A stretch of DNA of 64,000 bases from Primula veris. Taxonomy: Eukaryota > Streptophyta > Magnoliopsida > Ericales > Primulaceae. The notes beneath the pieces are model-generated. The model saw only the letters and a program-made list of their open reading frames with translations. It was not told the origin of the DNA and did not search any database. The translations under genes and the position numbers were made by a program. Numbering within the stretch: position 1 is the stretch's first letter; each line of letters opens with the position of its first letter. The stretch covers positions 28,590,402-28,654,401 of the forward strand of contig OY821750.1 in NCBI GenBank assembly GCA_963682055.1, written 5' to 3'. This document shows, piece after piece, positions 31,500 through 42,196 of this stretch.

Positions 31500-32110
31500 T
31501 TAATTTCAATTGTTGATAATTGTTGATAATGTGTTTGGTTATGATTAAAAAATTGAGTTATGATTGTTTGGTTTATGATTAAATGTGTGTTTGGTTATGA
31601 TTAAAAAATTGAATTATTATTGTTTGGTTTTATGATTAAATGTGTTTGGTTATGATTAAAAAATGGAGTTATTATTGTTTGGTTTATGATTAAATGTGTG
31701 TTTGGTTATGATTAAAAAATTGAATTATTATTGTTTGGTTTATGATTAAATGTGTGTTTAGTTATGATTAAAAAATTGAATTATTATTGTTTGGTTTATG
31801 ATTAAATGTGTTTGGTTATGATTAAAAAATGGAGTTATTATTGTTTGATTATGATTGTTTGGTTATAATTGTTTGGTTATAATTGTTTGGTTATCATTGT
31901 TTTGGCTATCATTAATTGGTTATAATTGAGTTATCATTGTTTGGTTATCATTAATTGGTTATGATTGTTTGGTTATCATTAATTGGTTATCATTGTTTGG
32001 TTATCATTAATTGGTTATTAATTGGTTATTTTATCATTGTTTGGTTATCATTAATTGGTTATTAATTGGTTATTTTATCATTGTTTGGTTATCATTAACC
32101 GAGTTATATT
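31500..32110. repeat. Minisatellite in MULE-2 left arm
   Basis: Units such as GTGTTTGGTTATGATTAAAA and TTATTATTGTTTGGTTTATG pass into GTTTGGTTATCATTAATTG repeats up to the start of the plant-mobile-domain gene. The same motif family occupies this place in MULE-1. Confidence 0.88.
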
Positions 32111-32127
32111 TGGTTATCACAGTTAGA

Positions 32128-34470
32128 ATGGCAGATCCAGGTCCACATATTAAAGGCAGGTTGGGTATTTTACGACAGACCGGTCACATTTCTAATCAGA
32201 CTTGGGATGCTGGAAGAGAAGCGGGTAGAGGAGATGCCAATAAGATTAGGGTTTATAATTATAGTTGACAGATACCGACGCCTGAAATGGTAGTTCAAAA
32301 TAATGATTAGGGCTGGTTTTTACGGTATTCACAGTATAGGTAATTATACCGTAGACCGAGGCTTGCTTACAGCCTTAGTTGATAGGTGGCGTGATGAGTC
32401 GCACACGTTCCATTTTGTCGGTGGAGAGTTGGGGATATCTTTACAGGATGTAGAGATTATGCTTGGTCTCAGGATGGATGGTCTTGCTGTTACCCGGTCG
32501 GAGCGGAATGATAACAGGGCGAGCAGGTTAGATATAGTAGAGAGTTTGTTGGGTGTTAGACCGGCTGACAATCAAGTGGATAAAACCTGTCTGACAGTTA
32601 GACTTGATTGGATGTTACACACGTTTGGTGAATTACCCCCCAACCCTAGTGAGGAGCGTTTGCTATATTAGTCTAGGGCTGCCATGTTATTATTACTGGC
32701 GGCACATGTATTTTCAGATAAGAGCAGTGATCAGATTCCACTATGGCCTCTGCCATTTCTGGAGGATTTTGACACGTGTGCTGAGTATAGTTGGGGATCA
32801 GCTCTTCTGGCCTGGTTAGAGGCTAATCTATGCAGGGTGGTACGTTGTAAGACAAACGGAGTAAGCGGGGCGGTGATGTTTCTGGATATGTGGGCGATTA
32901 CCAGACTACTGCCGGTTAGACCATGTGAAGAGCTGCCGGAAGATATCGAGCCACCTGAGGGCTTGCCTAGGTTCCCCCTCGGTTACAGGTATGATATTAT
33001 TTAGTTTTTGTGTCTTGGATTTGTGGTTTTTTTTTTATTGCGTCATCTATCATTTACTTAGCTGCCGGTTATATTTATTATTTATCGGGTTTTGTTTGTA
33101 TATTACAGATGGAAGATTTGGAGGCAAACTAACCTTACGCCATATGTCTACGGACATAATGTGGTCCACATACGTGACCAGTTTGACAATATGTCGCCTG
33201 AACATGTAAATTTTAACTTTCGTATTATATGTAACTTACGTATTATATGTTGTATATGTTTGCATTGGTCTTATGTTCGCAGAATTTATTACTAGTATTT
33301 TTAAACCCTTGTTTATATATTCTAATTTTGCTGATTACAGATAGTGTGGCAACCTTACGGGAATCTCAATCAGTATCCGGAATACTGCACGCGGGGCCGT
33401 TATATGTGGCATTGTTCTGTGCCTCTCATTTGTAATGAGAAGATTGAGTTCCATCCCAGGTTCATGAGACAGTTCGGTTTTGTTCAGCAGGTCCCTACAT
33501 ATATTTGGAAACCTAGAAATGGTCACGGCAAGGATAGAAGATTTGGGATTGGGCAAAAACACGATTGGCCTGCACTTTTTGCAGAGTTTATTATCGTGTG
33601 GAATGACCGCCACAACCGGCTTGTGAATGGTGAATTTGGTACGGGGACGTCACCGGATTACATGAGATGGTATAGAGAGAGGACCCGCATCTTCATAAAC
33701 CCACCTGAACTTGCCCCGCCATCTCACGGTTTCCGGGAGCATACAGGGTTGTTCAGTAAAATGGTAACAACTAATTAAAGTTCATTAATATTTGATTGTT
33801 ATTTTTCTTTTTGTATATTTCAATACTTATAAATCGTTTTTGATTGGGTTTTTTTCTTCAGAAAGCGGTATTGCGCCGAAATTTCAAATCGTTCAAACAG
33901 CATAAATTGAAAACGGAAGTGGACTTACTACGAAAGGACTTCGCTGAAATGGGATTGAATCTGTATGGGTCAGCTGATGAACAGTCGGATGAGGAGGATG
34001 ACGATGACGACGACGACGACGATGGTGATGACGACCTACGTTACGACCCAAGAACGTTCACTAGGGCTTCAAGTTGTCGGCGTCCCGACGAAAGAGGCAG
34101 AGGGGAAGGCGAATCTAGTAGCCGGGGTAGAAGATCGACTGGAGGTCGACCTTCGACTACAGATCAGGGTCCGGGTCCGAGTTCAAGCGATCATGGTCGT
34201 CGTGCTTCTTTTGCTGGGTCGGAGTACGTTCAGGATGATGTTCCGTTCGATTATCATAGTCAGCATTCAACCAACAGTTGGAGTCGCGGATTAGCACTTA
34301 CATCCCACGAGCGTGCTCCGTATCCAGAATCGCAGTATCGACAGAGACAGCGTACGGAGCTAAACGAAATCGAAGAGTCTGCTGAGCCGTCATCGGATAG
34401 ATTAACATCGGCCGGAAAGATGCTCCCTACGTCGAACTTTAAATCATTTAGTCGTTACAAAAAAAAATAA
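32128..34470 (+). pseudogene. Plant mobile domain (MAIN/MAIL1-like) gene carried by MULE-2
   Basis: Exons fit 32128-32988, 33109-33205, 33341-33763 and 33862-34470, all with GT-AG introns. The start MADPGPHIKGRLGILRQ leads to the plant mobile domain: AGFYGIHSIGNYTVDRGLLT, RWRDESHTFHF, LQDVEIMLGL, GWGSALLAWLEA-like and WYRERTRIFINPP segments. The C-terminus is acidic then serine/arginine-rich (RGRGEGESSSRGRR). Lesions in exon 1 are a TGA at 32266-32268, a shift of frame before 32303, and a TAG at 32669-32671. Plant mobile domain proteins include MAIN and MAIL1, which act in gene silencing and genome integrity; related genes are known to travel in plant transposons. What this protein does for the transposon is not known to me. 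Confidence 0.85.
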
Positions 34471-34655
34471 ATGCACATTTGTGTTTTTTGTAAATGTTTT
34501 TTGTATTTGATTTCTATGTTTGATTTGTAAGTTTTATTCTTAGCTGAGTTGGAATATTATAAATTCGTAAGTTTAATTTGAGTCGTATGTTTGATTTGTA
34601 TGTTTCTAAAAAATATTCTGTATTTTAATTGATAGGACCAATATTGAGTTTTTAC

Positions 34656-34895
34656 AAACCCTAAACCCTAAACCCTAAACCCTAAATTACAAACCCTAAA
34701 CCCTAAACCCAAATTACAAACCCTAAACCCGAAACCCTAAATTACAAACCCTAAACCATAAACCCTAAATTACAAACCATAAACCCTAAACCCTAAACCC
34801 TAAACCCAAAATTACAAACCCTAAACCTTAAACCCTAAATTACAAACCCTAAACCCTAAATCCTAAACCCTAAACCCTAAACCCTAAACCCTAAA
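34656..34895. repeat. Telomere-like CCCTAAA array inside MULE-2
   Basis: About 30 plant telomere heptamers (CCCTAAA), some altered (CCCAAA, CCATAAA, CCTTAAA), are arranged in blocks separated by AATTACAAA. It sits between the two transposon genes, just after the plant-mobile-domain gene, and is not at a chromosome end because both flanks are transposon sequence. Confidence 0.95.
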
Positions 34896-34914
34896 TATTC
34901 TGAAATATACATGC

Positions 34915-35019
34915 AAACCGTACATTTAATGTACGGTTTGTACAGATTTCATACAAATCGTACATTAAATGTACGGTTTGTATGTATTCTGTACAAACCG
35001 TACATTAAATGTACGGTTT
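34915..35019. repeat. 40-bp-phased palindrome array, middle of MULE-2
   Basis: Three 25-bp palindromes start at 34915, 34955 and 34995, again exactly 40 bp apart. Their core is CATTTAATG (AACCGTACATT/AATGTACGGTT) where the terminal arrays have GATTAAATC, so this is a distinct sub-type. Confidence 0.93.
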
Positions 35020-35096
35020 GTACCCCTGATTTAAGCAGCGTCATTTTTTGAATGTACTTTTTCCACTGAATCACCGTTAATAACGTAAAAAAAAAA

Positions 35097-35490
35097 CTAC
35101 AAACCGTAAAAATAATCTACGTTTTGTAGTGTAAATGACATTGGATACCATATCTATCAAAATAATTCCGACAAGACCTTACTTTTGAATTATTATGATT
35201 TGACAACCCTATCCGAAAATGACTACTCAATGCATTATTAAAGTTTGGAAATGACTACACCACAAAAAAAAATACAAAACGTAAAAGTAATCTACGGTTT
35301 GTAGTGTAAATGACATTGGATACCATATCTATCAAAATAATTCCGACAAGACCTTATCACTTTTGAATTATTATGATTTGACAACCCTATCCGAAAATGA
35401 CTACTCAATGCATTATTAAAGTTTGGAAATGACTACACCAAAAATTCACTACAAACCGTAAAAGTAATCTACGGTTTGTAGTGTAAATTA
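35097..35490. repeat. 176-bp tandem repeat upstream of the MULE transposase
   Basis: Units begin near 35101, 35277 and 35453 with an AAACCGTAAAA...TAATCTACGGTTTGTAGTG palindrome-like box. They continue with GACATTGGATACCATATC and CCGACAAGACCTTA. Two units are full and the third is only the box, which sits directly before the TATA box. Confidence 0.9.
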
Positions 35491-35493
35491 ACA

Positions 35494-35502
35494 CTATAAA
35501 TA
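35494..35502 (+). promoter_or_regulatory. TATA box of the MULE-2 transposase gene
   Basis: CTATAAATA lies about 120 bp upstream of ATG 35621 and just after the third copy of the palindrome-like box. No other TATA-like site is better placed. Confidence 0.6.
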
Positions 35503-35620
35503 TGACTCCATTTTGCCAATTCTAACAAACCATAAAATCAAACACAAATACATTTCGGAAATCTCTAAAAAAAATCCTCATTTCTCCCCAATAAAATATA
35601 TAAACAACCACTTTTCGAAA

Positions 35621-38323
35621 ATGAATTACAACTATGGTTATGACAACAACCAATGGAATAACAACAACAATGCGAATTCATCCAGTGGCTCAAACGATGA
35701 GCTAACTGATTATTCAGAGCACTTTGAAGTTGATGAATTGACTTGGGAAACAAGGGATGAAATGCTTGCTGATCTTGCTGATGTGGCTGGGAATTGGGGT
35801 TTCATCCTTACGATTCGTAGGTCTGGAGGGGGTGATGGGAGCAGAACACCGTATGTTGAAATTGTGTGTGATAAATCGGGGGTTTACGAAAAAAAGAAAC
35901 CATCTTCCGTAAAATCAGGTACAAAGAAAAAAGACTGTCCATTTTTCATTAAAGGTTACGTAGTTAATGGTGAATGGATGTGTCACATAGAAAATGGACA
36001 GCATAATCACCCACCTCCAACTTACCTCCAAGGGCAAGCACGACGTGCTCGTTTAACCCAAGATGAAAAAGAAATTGTTAAAACTTTAAGGCAAAGTAGT
36101 TTTAAAGTTGGTGCTATATTAGAGGCCATTAAAAATTGAAATCCTGACAATGTATCAAACACTAAAACGATACATAATTTTTTGGCCGGACTGAAATTTA
36201 AAGAACGCGATGGTAGAAACCCGATACAGGAACTTTTTAATTTGTTGGATAGACATCGCTACACATTCTACTATAATATGAACCCATCAACCCATTGCCT
36301 TGAGAACTTGTTTTTTGCACACCCCGATTCTATAAGGATGTTCAAAGCTTTTCCTGATGTCTTGTTAATGGATTGTACATATAAGACAAACCGTTTTAAT
36401 ATGTCATTTCTAGAAGTCGTAGGAATGACATCAACGAACCAAACATATTGTTTAGGTTTTGTTTTCATGAGTGACGAGACAAAGGAAAGTTATATATGGG
36501 CATTGGAAAAATTTAAAGTTACATTGGAGGGGTGTATACTACCTAGGGTGTTTGTAACCGACAGGGAAATGGCCTTATCAAATGCTTTATCCGTTGTTTT
36601 TCCCGATTCGCATCATATTTTGTGCACTTTTCATATTGCAAAAAATGTTTTGAAAAACTGCCGTAAAAAGATCCCTGACGAGGAGTGGCAAACGTTTCTA
36701 GATGATTGGGGTTTATTGGTTGATTCTGAGTCGATAGAGGAGTACAATTATAACCGAACTAATTTCAATACCTCTTACAAATTGTACCCTGCTGTGATTA
36801 AGTATGTAGACAAGCTTTTAAATGATTATGCTGAAAAGTTTGTTGCATGCTATACCAACCATACAACACATCTAGGTAACAGAACTAGCAATCGAGCCGA
36901 ACAACAACATGCTAAGCTGAAAAGATCCATTTCCACAAATACTGGCACGCTTGAAACCGTTTGGGTAGAGGTCAATAGAATTCTAGAAAAACAGTTTGAG
37001 GATATTAAGATGAAGTTGGATAAATGCAAGTCTTATTTTCCACATTCTGAACGAACAGCTCTGTTTATAAATCTTAGGTCGTATATCACACACTATGCCT
37101 TTGATTTATTATTCCAAGAACACAAAAAATGTAGTGACCAGGCTGATGAGAATTGTTCTTGCGGTTTCAAATTGTCTCACGGTTTACCTTGTCATCATAT
37201 TATGAGTGAACATATTTTATTCGGGAAGCCTCTTCCTCTAGAATATATTCATCCATTCTGGAAAAAATTAGACGTAATTGATGATAATGGGAACACCGAT
37301 GATTATGGGGTAGAGGGTGATCTAGAAGAGTTTAAAAGTGTTTATGCTAGCAAAACTAATGTTGAAAAACGGCATATGAAAACACAACTCCGAGAGATAA
37401 CCGTACCAGCGAGAACATCCATCAGTGACCCCGAAGTGAGAGCAAATAGGGGGAGACCTAGAAAAGGCGACAAATCTAGTAAGAGGGATAAGTCGGGATG
37501 GGAGTATGTGGAGGAACAGAGTGCTGGTGCTAGTAGGGACAAGGGTAAAGGCAAGGCGGATGAAACACCGGAGGTAAGGGTAAACCCAACTAGGAGGCCG
37601 CAAAAACAGAACCCTAAACCCACCCCCAATAGGCCAACCTTCCTGTACAGTGACCAAATATGGGTCATGTTACATAGTTACATCGAAACAGTTTATGATG
37701 TGCGTGGGGATGGTAACTGTGGGTTCCGGGTACTTACAAATGCGACGGGTAAACAGTATGGGGAAGATGATTGGTATGCGGTAAGATGTGAGTTGTTTCA
37801 AGAGCTGCAGCAAATGAAAGGTGTTTACTATGAGCTGTTTGAGAATGTTGGCTTTGAAGCTTACCGGTATGATTATATTTTATCAAGTTTAAATTTTTAT
37901 CATCCTACAGATCCCGCACCTATTGACAAATGGATGAGATTTCCGTCTTATGGGTTTTTAATTGCTTCTCATTACAATATTCCAATTGTATTGTTGTCCT
38001 CATGGGAAAATAATGATGGAGGGGTAAACGTGTGGAACAGTACTTTTTTACCTCTTTATACTGGTCCGCCTTGGGGAACGACAAATTACATCCCGACTGT
38101 AATGGTGTTCGTCAACAGTTGTCACTATGCTCAGGTTATTCCTAAAGAAGAAGGGATCTTCCCAATGCCAGGAATTATAGCACGGTGGGAACAAACACGC
38201 ACTGAGACAGCTGCACCATGGAAGGAAGTTTTTCGACCAAATTTCAAGTTATATATGGCGCTGGAAAAGCAATCGGGAAAGCAAAAAGCAAATCAAGAAG
38301 AACCTATAGACCTAAGTCCATAA
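35621..38323 (+). pseudogene. MULE transposase with C-terminal OTU-like cysteine protease, one stop
   Basis: From ATG 35621 one frame of 900 codons runs to TAA 38321-38323, broken only by TGA at 36137-36139 (codon 173). The N-terminal zinc-binding region of FAR1/WRKY-GCM1 type has C83, C106, H128 and H130. The MULE DDE domain follows, with D251 in LLMDCTYKTN, D314 in VFVTDREM and a candidate E427 in SNRAEQQHAKLK. A SWIM zinc finger CSCGFKLSHGLPCHH lies near codons 512-525, then an AT-hook-like RGRPRK near 610. The C-terminus has GDGNCGFR (C700) and CHYAQV (H835), the Cys and His boxes of OTU proteases. Plant databases hold similar fusions, often mislabelled as PKS-NRPS CheA-like. The stop makes this copy probably inactive. 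Cutting and joining DNA is the family role; the protease's target is unknown. Confidence 0.92.
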
Positions 38324-39166
38324 TCAGTTTTTTATTTTTAATTTTATGTAAAATACTATTTTTTTCAAGTTGTTGTAAATTTATATGATGTAAACAAATG
38401 TTTAATAAATTTGTTTTATGAAATTTAGTTCATGTTTGCATATTGAGTTAATTTATTTTATGAAATTTATATAATTTATGATTGTTTCATTCAAGAAAAT
38501 TGTCGATTGACACCAAATTGACGACTTAGTTAATGTTTCATATTGCGTTATACAAGTGTTAAAAACAAACCAAAAAAACTTCAAAAAAATTGAGAGATTG
38601 TTATAATATTGGTAATTTATTTTATGTATAATTTTAAAAAAACGCATTTAGTTTTTTTATTAAAAAACAAATCATGTTTAATTTGAAACAAATATTCAGT
38701 ATTTTAATTTTAATTATTAGAATTTTAATTTATGTAAAAAGAGTAATTTACATAAAATTAAAAATAAAAAAACTGATTATTGACACCAAATTGACGACTT
38801 AGTTAATGTTTCATATTGCGTTATACAAGTGTTAAAAACAAACAAAAAAACTTCTCAAAAATTGACGATTTAGTTGATCATTCAATAAATATCAACTTAT
38901 ACAATTGACAAAAATATAACATGAACCAAAAATATAAAATTTATCAAATCAACTTTTTTTGTGTAAATTTGTGTAAATTTTGTGTTTATTTTGAGAGTTT
39001 GTTAGAATATTGGTAATTTATTTTATGTAAAATTTTAAAAATAAGGCATTTAGTTTTTTTTATTAAAAAAATCATATTTAATTTGAAAAAATTATTCAGT
39101 ATTTTAATTTTAATTCTCAGATTTATTATTTATTTTTTTTAAAGCAAAAAACCTGAAAAAGGCTGT

Positions 39167-39231
39167 AAACCGTATATTAAATCTACGGTTTACAGTCAAT
39201 GACTGTAGACCGTAGATTTAATCTACGGTCT
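39167..39231. repeat. 40-bp-phased palindrome array, right end of MULE-2
   Basis: Two palindromes start at 39167 and 39207, exactly 40 bp apart, with the palindromic spacer ACAGTCAATGACTGT. With the left array they form part of the element's inverted ends. Confidence 0.92.
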
Positions 39232-39314
39232 CAGAGTTTTTACAGAAATTTTGAAGTTTATAAATCCATCCTCATTTATCTACTTATATAACTATATGTA
39301 GATATTTAACTTTA

Positions 39315-39521
39315 GGATCACATTTTTTCTGAGCTTTTATGACGATAATGACATAGCACCACTCTAAGCGTGTCTGTGCCAATATATTTAATAATCACCG
39401 GCTCTCCCTATTGGATTTATATGTTGTCATTGATTTATAAATTTGATAATTAAGAGATATATACAGTTATTTAATAACAATAAAGTTATTAATTACTTAC
39501 CTAGCCATACATATTTATCTA
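39315..39521. repeat. Direct repeats D and E, contiguous right copy
   Basis: 39315-39462 matches 22714-22884 and continues without a break into a match of 30624-30686. This is the uninterrupted form of the sequence that in the left copy is split by the Copia element and plastid DNA. Confidence 0.85.
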
Positions 39522-42089
39522 CATATGTAATGTAGATATACAACTCTTCTAATGAATGCTAAATATGTACACTCTTCATTTGAGCACTTTGTAAATTCAA
39601 TTTTCATAAAAAGTGTAGTAAAAATAAAATACTATGCATAAAGTTTACTTGCATGTTTTGATTTTCTACAGTAGTATAAATTAGAGATATGTAGCTAGTT
39701 TTATGTCATAATATTAAAGCTAGTGGTAGTAACAAATTGATTGATTGGAATAAATGTTGCCTATATATGTCGTATTGTTTTAGCACTTTCTAAGAAAATT
39801 CGTGTTCCGAAATGGGGTACAGTGTTATTAATATTATTATTCTCTATTCAACATGGATATTTCAAATCCTTTTCTTACATCATCAAGAATAGTAGTAGTA
39901 CTTAAAAAGTGTACGTCCTCGTGCTAATGACAACTTATGTTAACCTAATCCTCTTCCTAGCTAACTATCATATAATTCTGTATCCAACGAAAAATACTAT
40001 AAGACAAAGTGACGTATGTTGCTATTCTGTCGTTAAATTGTTTGTGGCTAAATTAGCACAAAGTTAACTGTATAAAATATTGCTGTTACGAATTTAACCA
40101 CAACCACTATATCGTTAGAATAACAACAAAATGCCGGTGTTCAAACATTTTCTTTTCTTGTATTGAAAAGCATACATTTTTTGAACGAATGTGAGTACAA
40201 AATCACAAGATATAAATGAGCCCTTGAGAATTGGGCTTCCCAGCATTAGATAATGCACAACCTCTATATTTCTGGGTACACTAGTCAATCTTTTTATATA
40301 TATAAATTTATGGGAATACCCACTGTTTCATCAATAATAATAATGAATGATCAAAATGGATTTATTACATCAAAATTTTAAATCAAAACAATAAAAAAAA
40401 TTCAAAAATAAATATCCGTGCTTAAGGAAAAAAAAATCAGATGTAACCAAGAAGTCAATTCCCCAATAACTTCATCTTTCATCGACTAAGAAGCGACGTT
40501 CTGAAATATATGAGTATTTATCGCTCTCCAAATGCAATAAACGGAAATAACTAGAACGGCATATACTAACAATTGAACGTGCAAACCTATTTCCTATTTT
40601 CCCTCTTTTGCCCATTTTAGCCGATAGCTTCACGTGTTTTACAGTCCAAACGTGTACCGGGGCACACATTAGTTTTTTCCATATATCATATCAATGTGAT
40701 GTCCTAAGTGCACAAATTTCTAGTCCATTTGATCTTTTTCTAAATTTGCTTTGTATTTGAAAACTTGTGAAATCTTATTTTACGATGTTGTATGATACAT
40801 ATTAAGTTGTAATATTGTTCATTATGTAAGATTATTTAGATTTTGATGATAATTAAGAAATTTTCAAGTATAAATGAGACTTTAATAGACAAAGGGCCTC
40901 CATCTTTTGAGGGAAAAAAAAGGTCGGCAACGGCCTGTGAACGACGTACTGCACACCTTAATAAAAAGGATAATTTATATCATGAGACATTTAATTTAAC
41001 TAAAGGTGTGTTCTAATGCTAATTCACTTTTCAATTCACGTTGAACCAATGTTATTTATATGAGAAAAATGAATAATATTGTGTCGTTGTTTCCGAACCT
41101 AAACTATGATATTACTTTACGAGAACGACTTTTCAAATACAATAAAGTGTAAGGATAGAAACATGCGTTTGTTATCTTGTAAAGCGAGAAAAGAGAATAA
41201 CTAGATAATAAGAAAAATTATTAAAACATGTGTCATCAGGGTGGCCGGAATAGGAAATTTAGTTTGACATTGGTGAACATCCGAGCTATTAACTATACTA
41301 CAAGAATTGCTCTAATATATATTACTGATCGTGACATGATTCTAATGAATAACGGTTAAAAGTTACCTGTAGTTTTTTCCTTTTCGGTTATTGCTCAAGA
41401 CAATAAACAAGATGCAAAAAATATGATCAGGAGACTTTTACAGATACCTATTTTATTTTATTTTTCGAAATCAAGGGTAGTATAAAAGCGAAGGACTTGC
41501 TCAATGCTCGAAGGATACAAAAAGTTCAACGGAAGGAAGTGCCTCGTCTCAAGAATGATGGCATAACTTCGAATCATTACAAATATATCTATTTCTAGCG
41601 TCATCATTTACATTCTCGAATCTATTCAATTTATGGAGTATATATAACAACGAAAAACTCAATATCGAGGCACTACAGATACCAAGTTCAACTAACTTGA
41701 ATTTGTGCTTTTCTAGTGCTTAATTGACCATCCATGTTTTTTTAAGATTCTCGTCCTTATTCGGTTTATTTCTTGTCTAGCTTAGCTTATCGGTTCTAGA
41801 TTTAAACATAATAGTAACACCTCATCAACCACAATATTTGATAGATCTTAAAAGGGATTGTAGAGACATGAAAATGAGGCAATTGACACTCGAGCTTAAC
41901 AGTTGTCACCTCTAATAAAATAACAAGTATTACATACGCATACATATTTATAAAAAGTGTCCCCTGACCATATCTTGCTATTTCCATAGAGTCGATCATT
42001 GTCATAAATTTCATTTATATTTTTCTATAGATTTTTACTATCACCAAAGTTGTAGTTGACTAGAAGTTCCCCACTTAATTATAACTCCC
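39522..42089. other. Intergenic region upstream of the ACC synthase gene
   Basis: I see no gene. It includes sequence near 40310-40390 resembling 21840-21910 (AATAATAATGAA...GGATTTATTACA), and a stretch near 40040-40120 with GTGGCTAAATTAGCACA, similar phrases of which recur near 45065 and 46365 and suggest a dispersed repeat. Confidence 0.5.
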
Positions 42090-42097
42090 TATATAAG
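42090..42097 (+). promoter_or_regulatory. TATA box of the ACC synthase gene
   Basis: TATATAAG lies 107 bp upstream of ATG 42197, a usual distance for a short plant 5' leader, and no upstream ATG falls between the likely transcription start (about 42125) and the chosen ATG in a better context. Confidence 0.65.
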
Positions 42098-42196
42098 CCT
42101 TATGGCCTTGACATACTTTTTCATTCATCAACATCCTTTTCTTTATCTATAAACAAGCCTAATCTAGGAAAAGAAAACAGTAAGCAAGCTATAATT

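Larger units (their letters stand above)
30687..39273 (+). mobile_element. MULE-2, 8.6-kb Mutator-like element with PMD and transposase-OTU genes
   Basis: It starts GAGGTTGGATT and ends with the inverted form AATCCATCCTC. A perfect 9-bp direct repeat ATTTATCTA flanks it at 30678-30686 and 39274-39282, so the whole 8587 bp inserted as one unit. From left to right it holds a palindrome array, ACACAGTCAGTCC repeats, duplicated arm sequence, a minisatellite (31500-32110), a plant-mobile-domain gene, and a telomere-like array. A second palindrome array, a 176-bp tandem repeat, a MULE transposase gene, the right arm and a third palindrome array complete it. Its outer arms match MULE-1. Both genes carry nonsense or frame lesions, so this copy is probably no longer autonomous, but the lesions are few. 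Confidence 0.95.

Noticed and set aside
34656..34895. True chromosome telomere
   Set aside because: Both sides are transposon sequence, the heptamers are degenerate and the element has intact target duplications beyond them.
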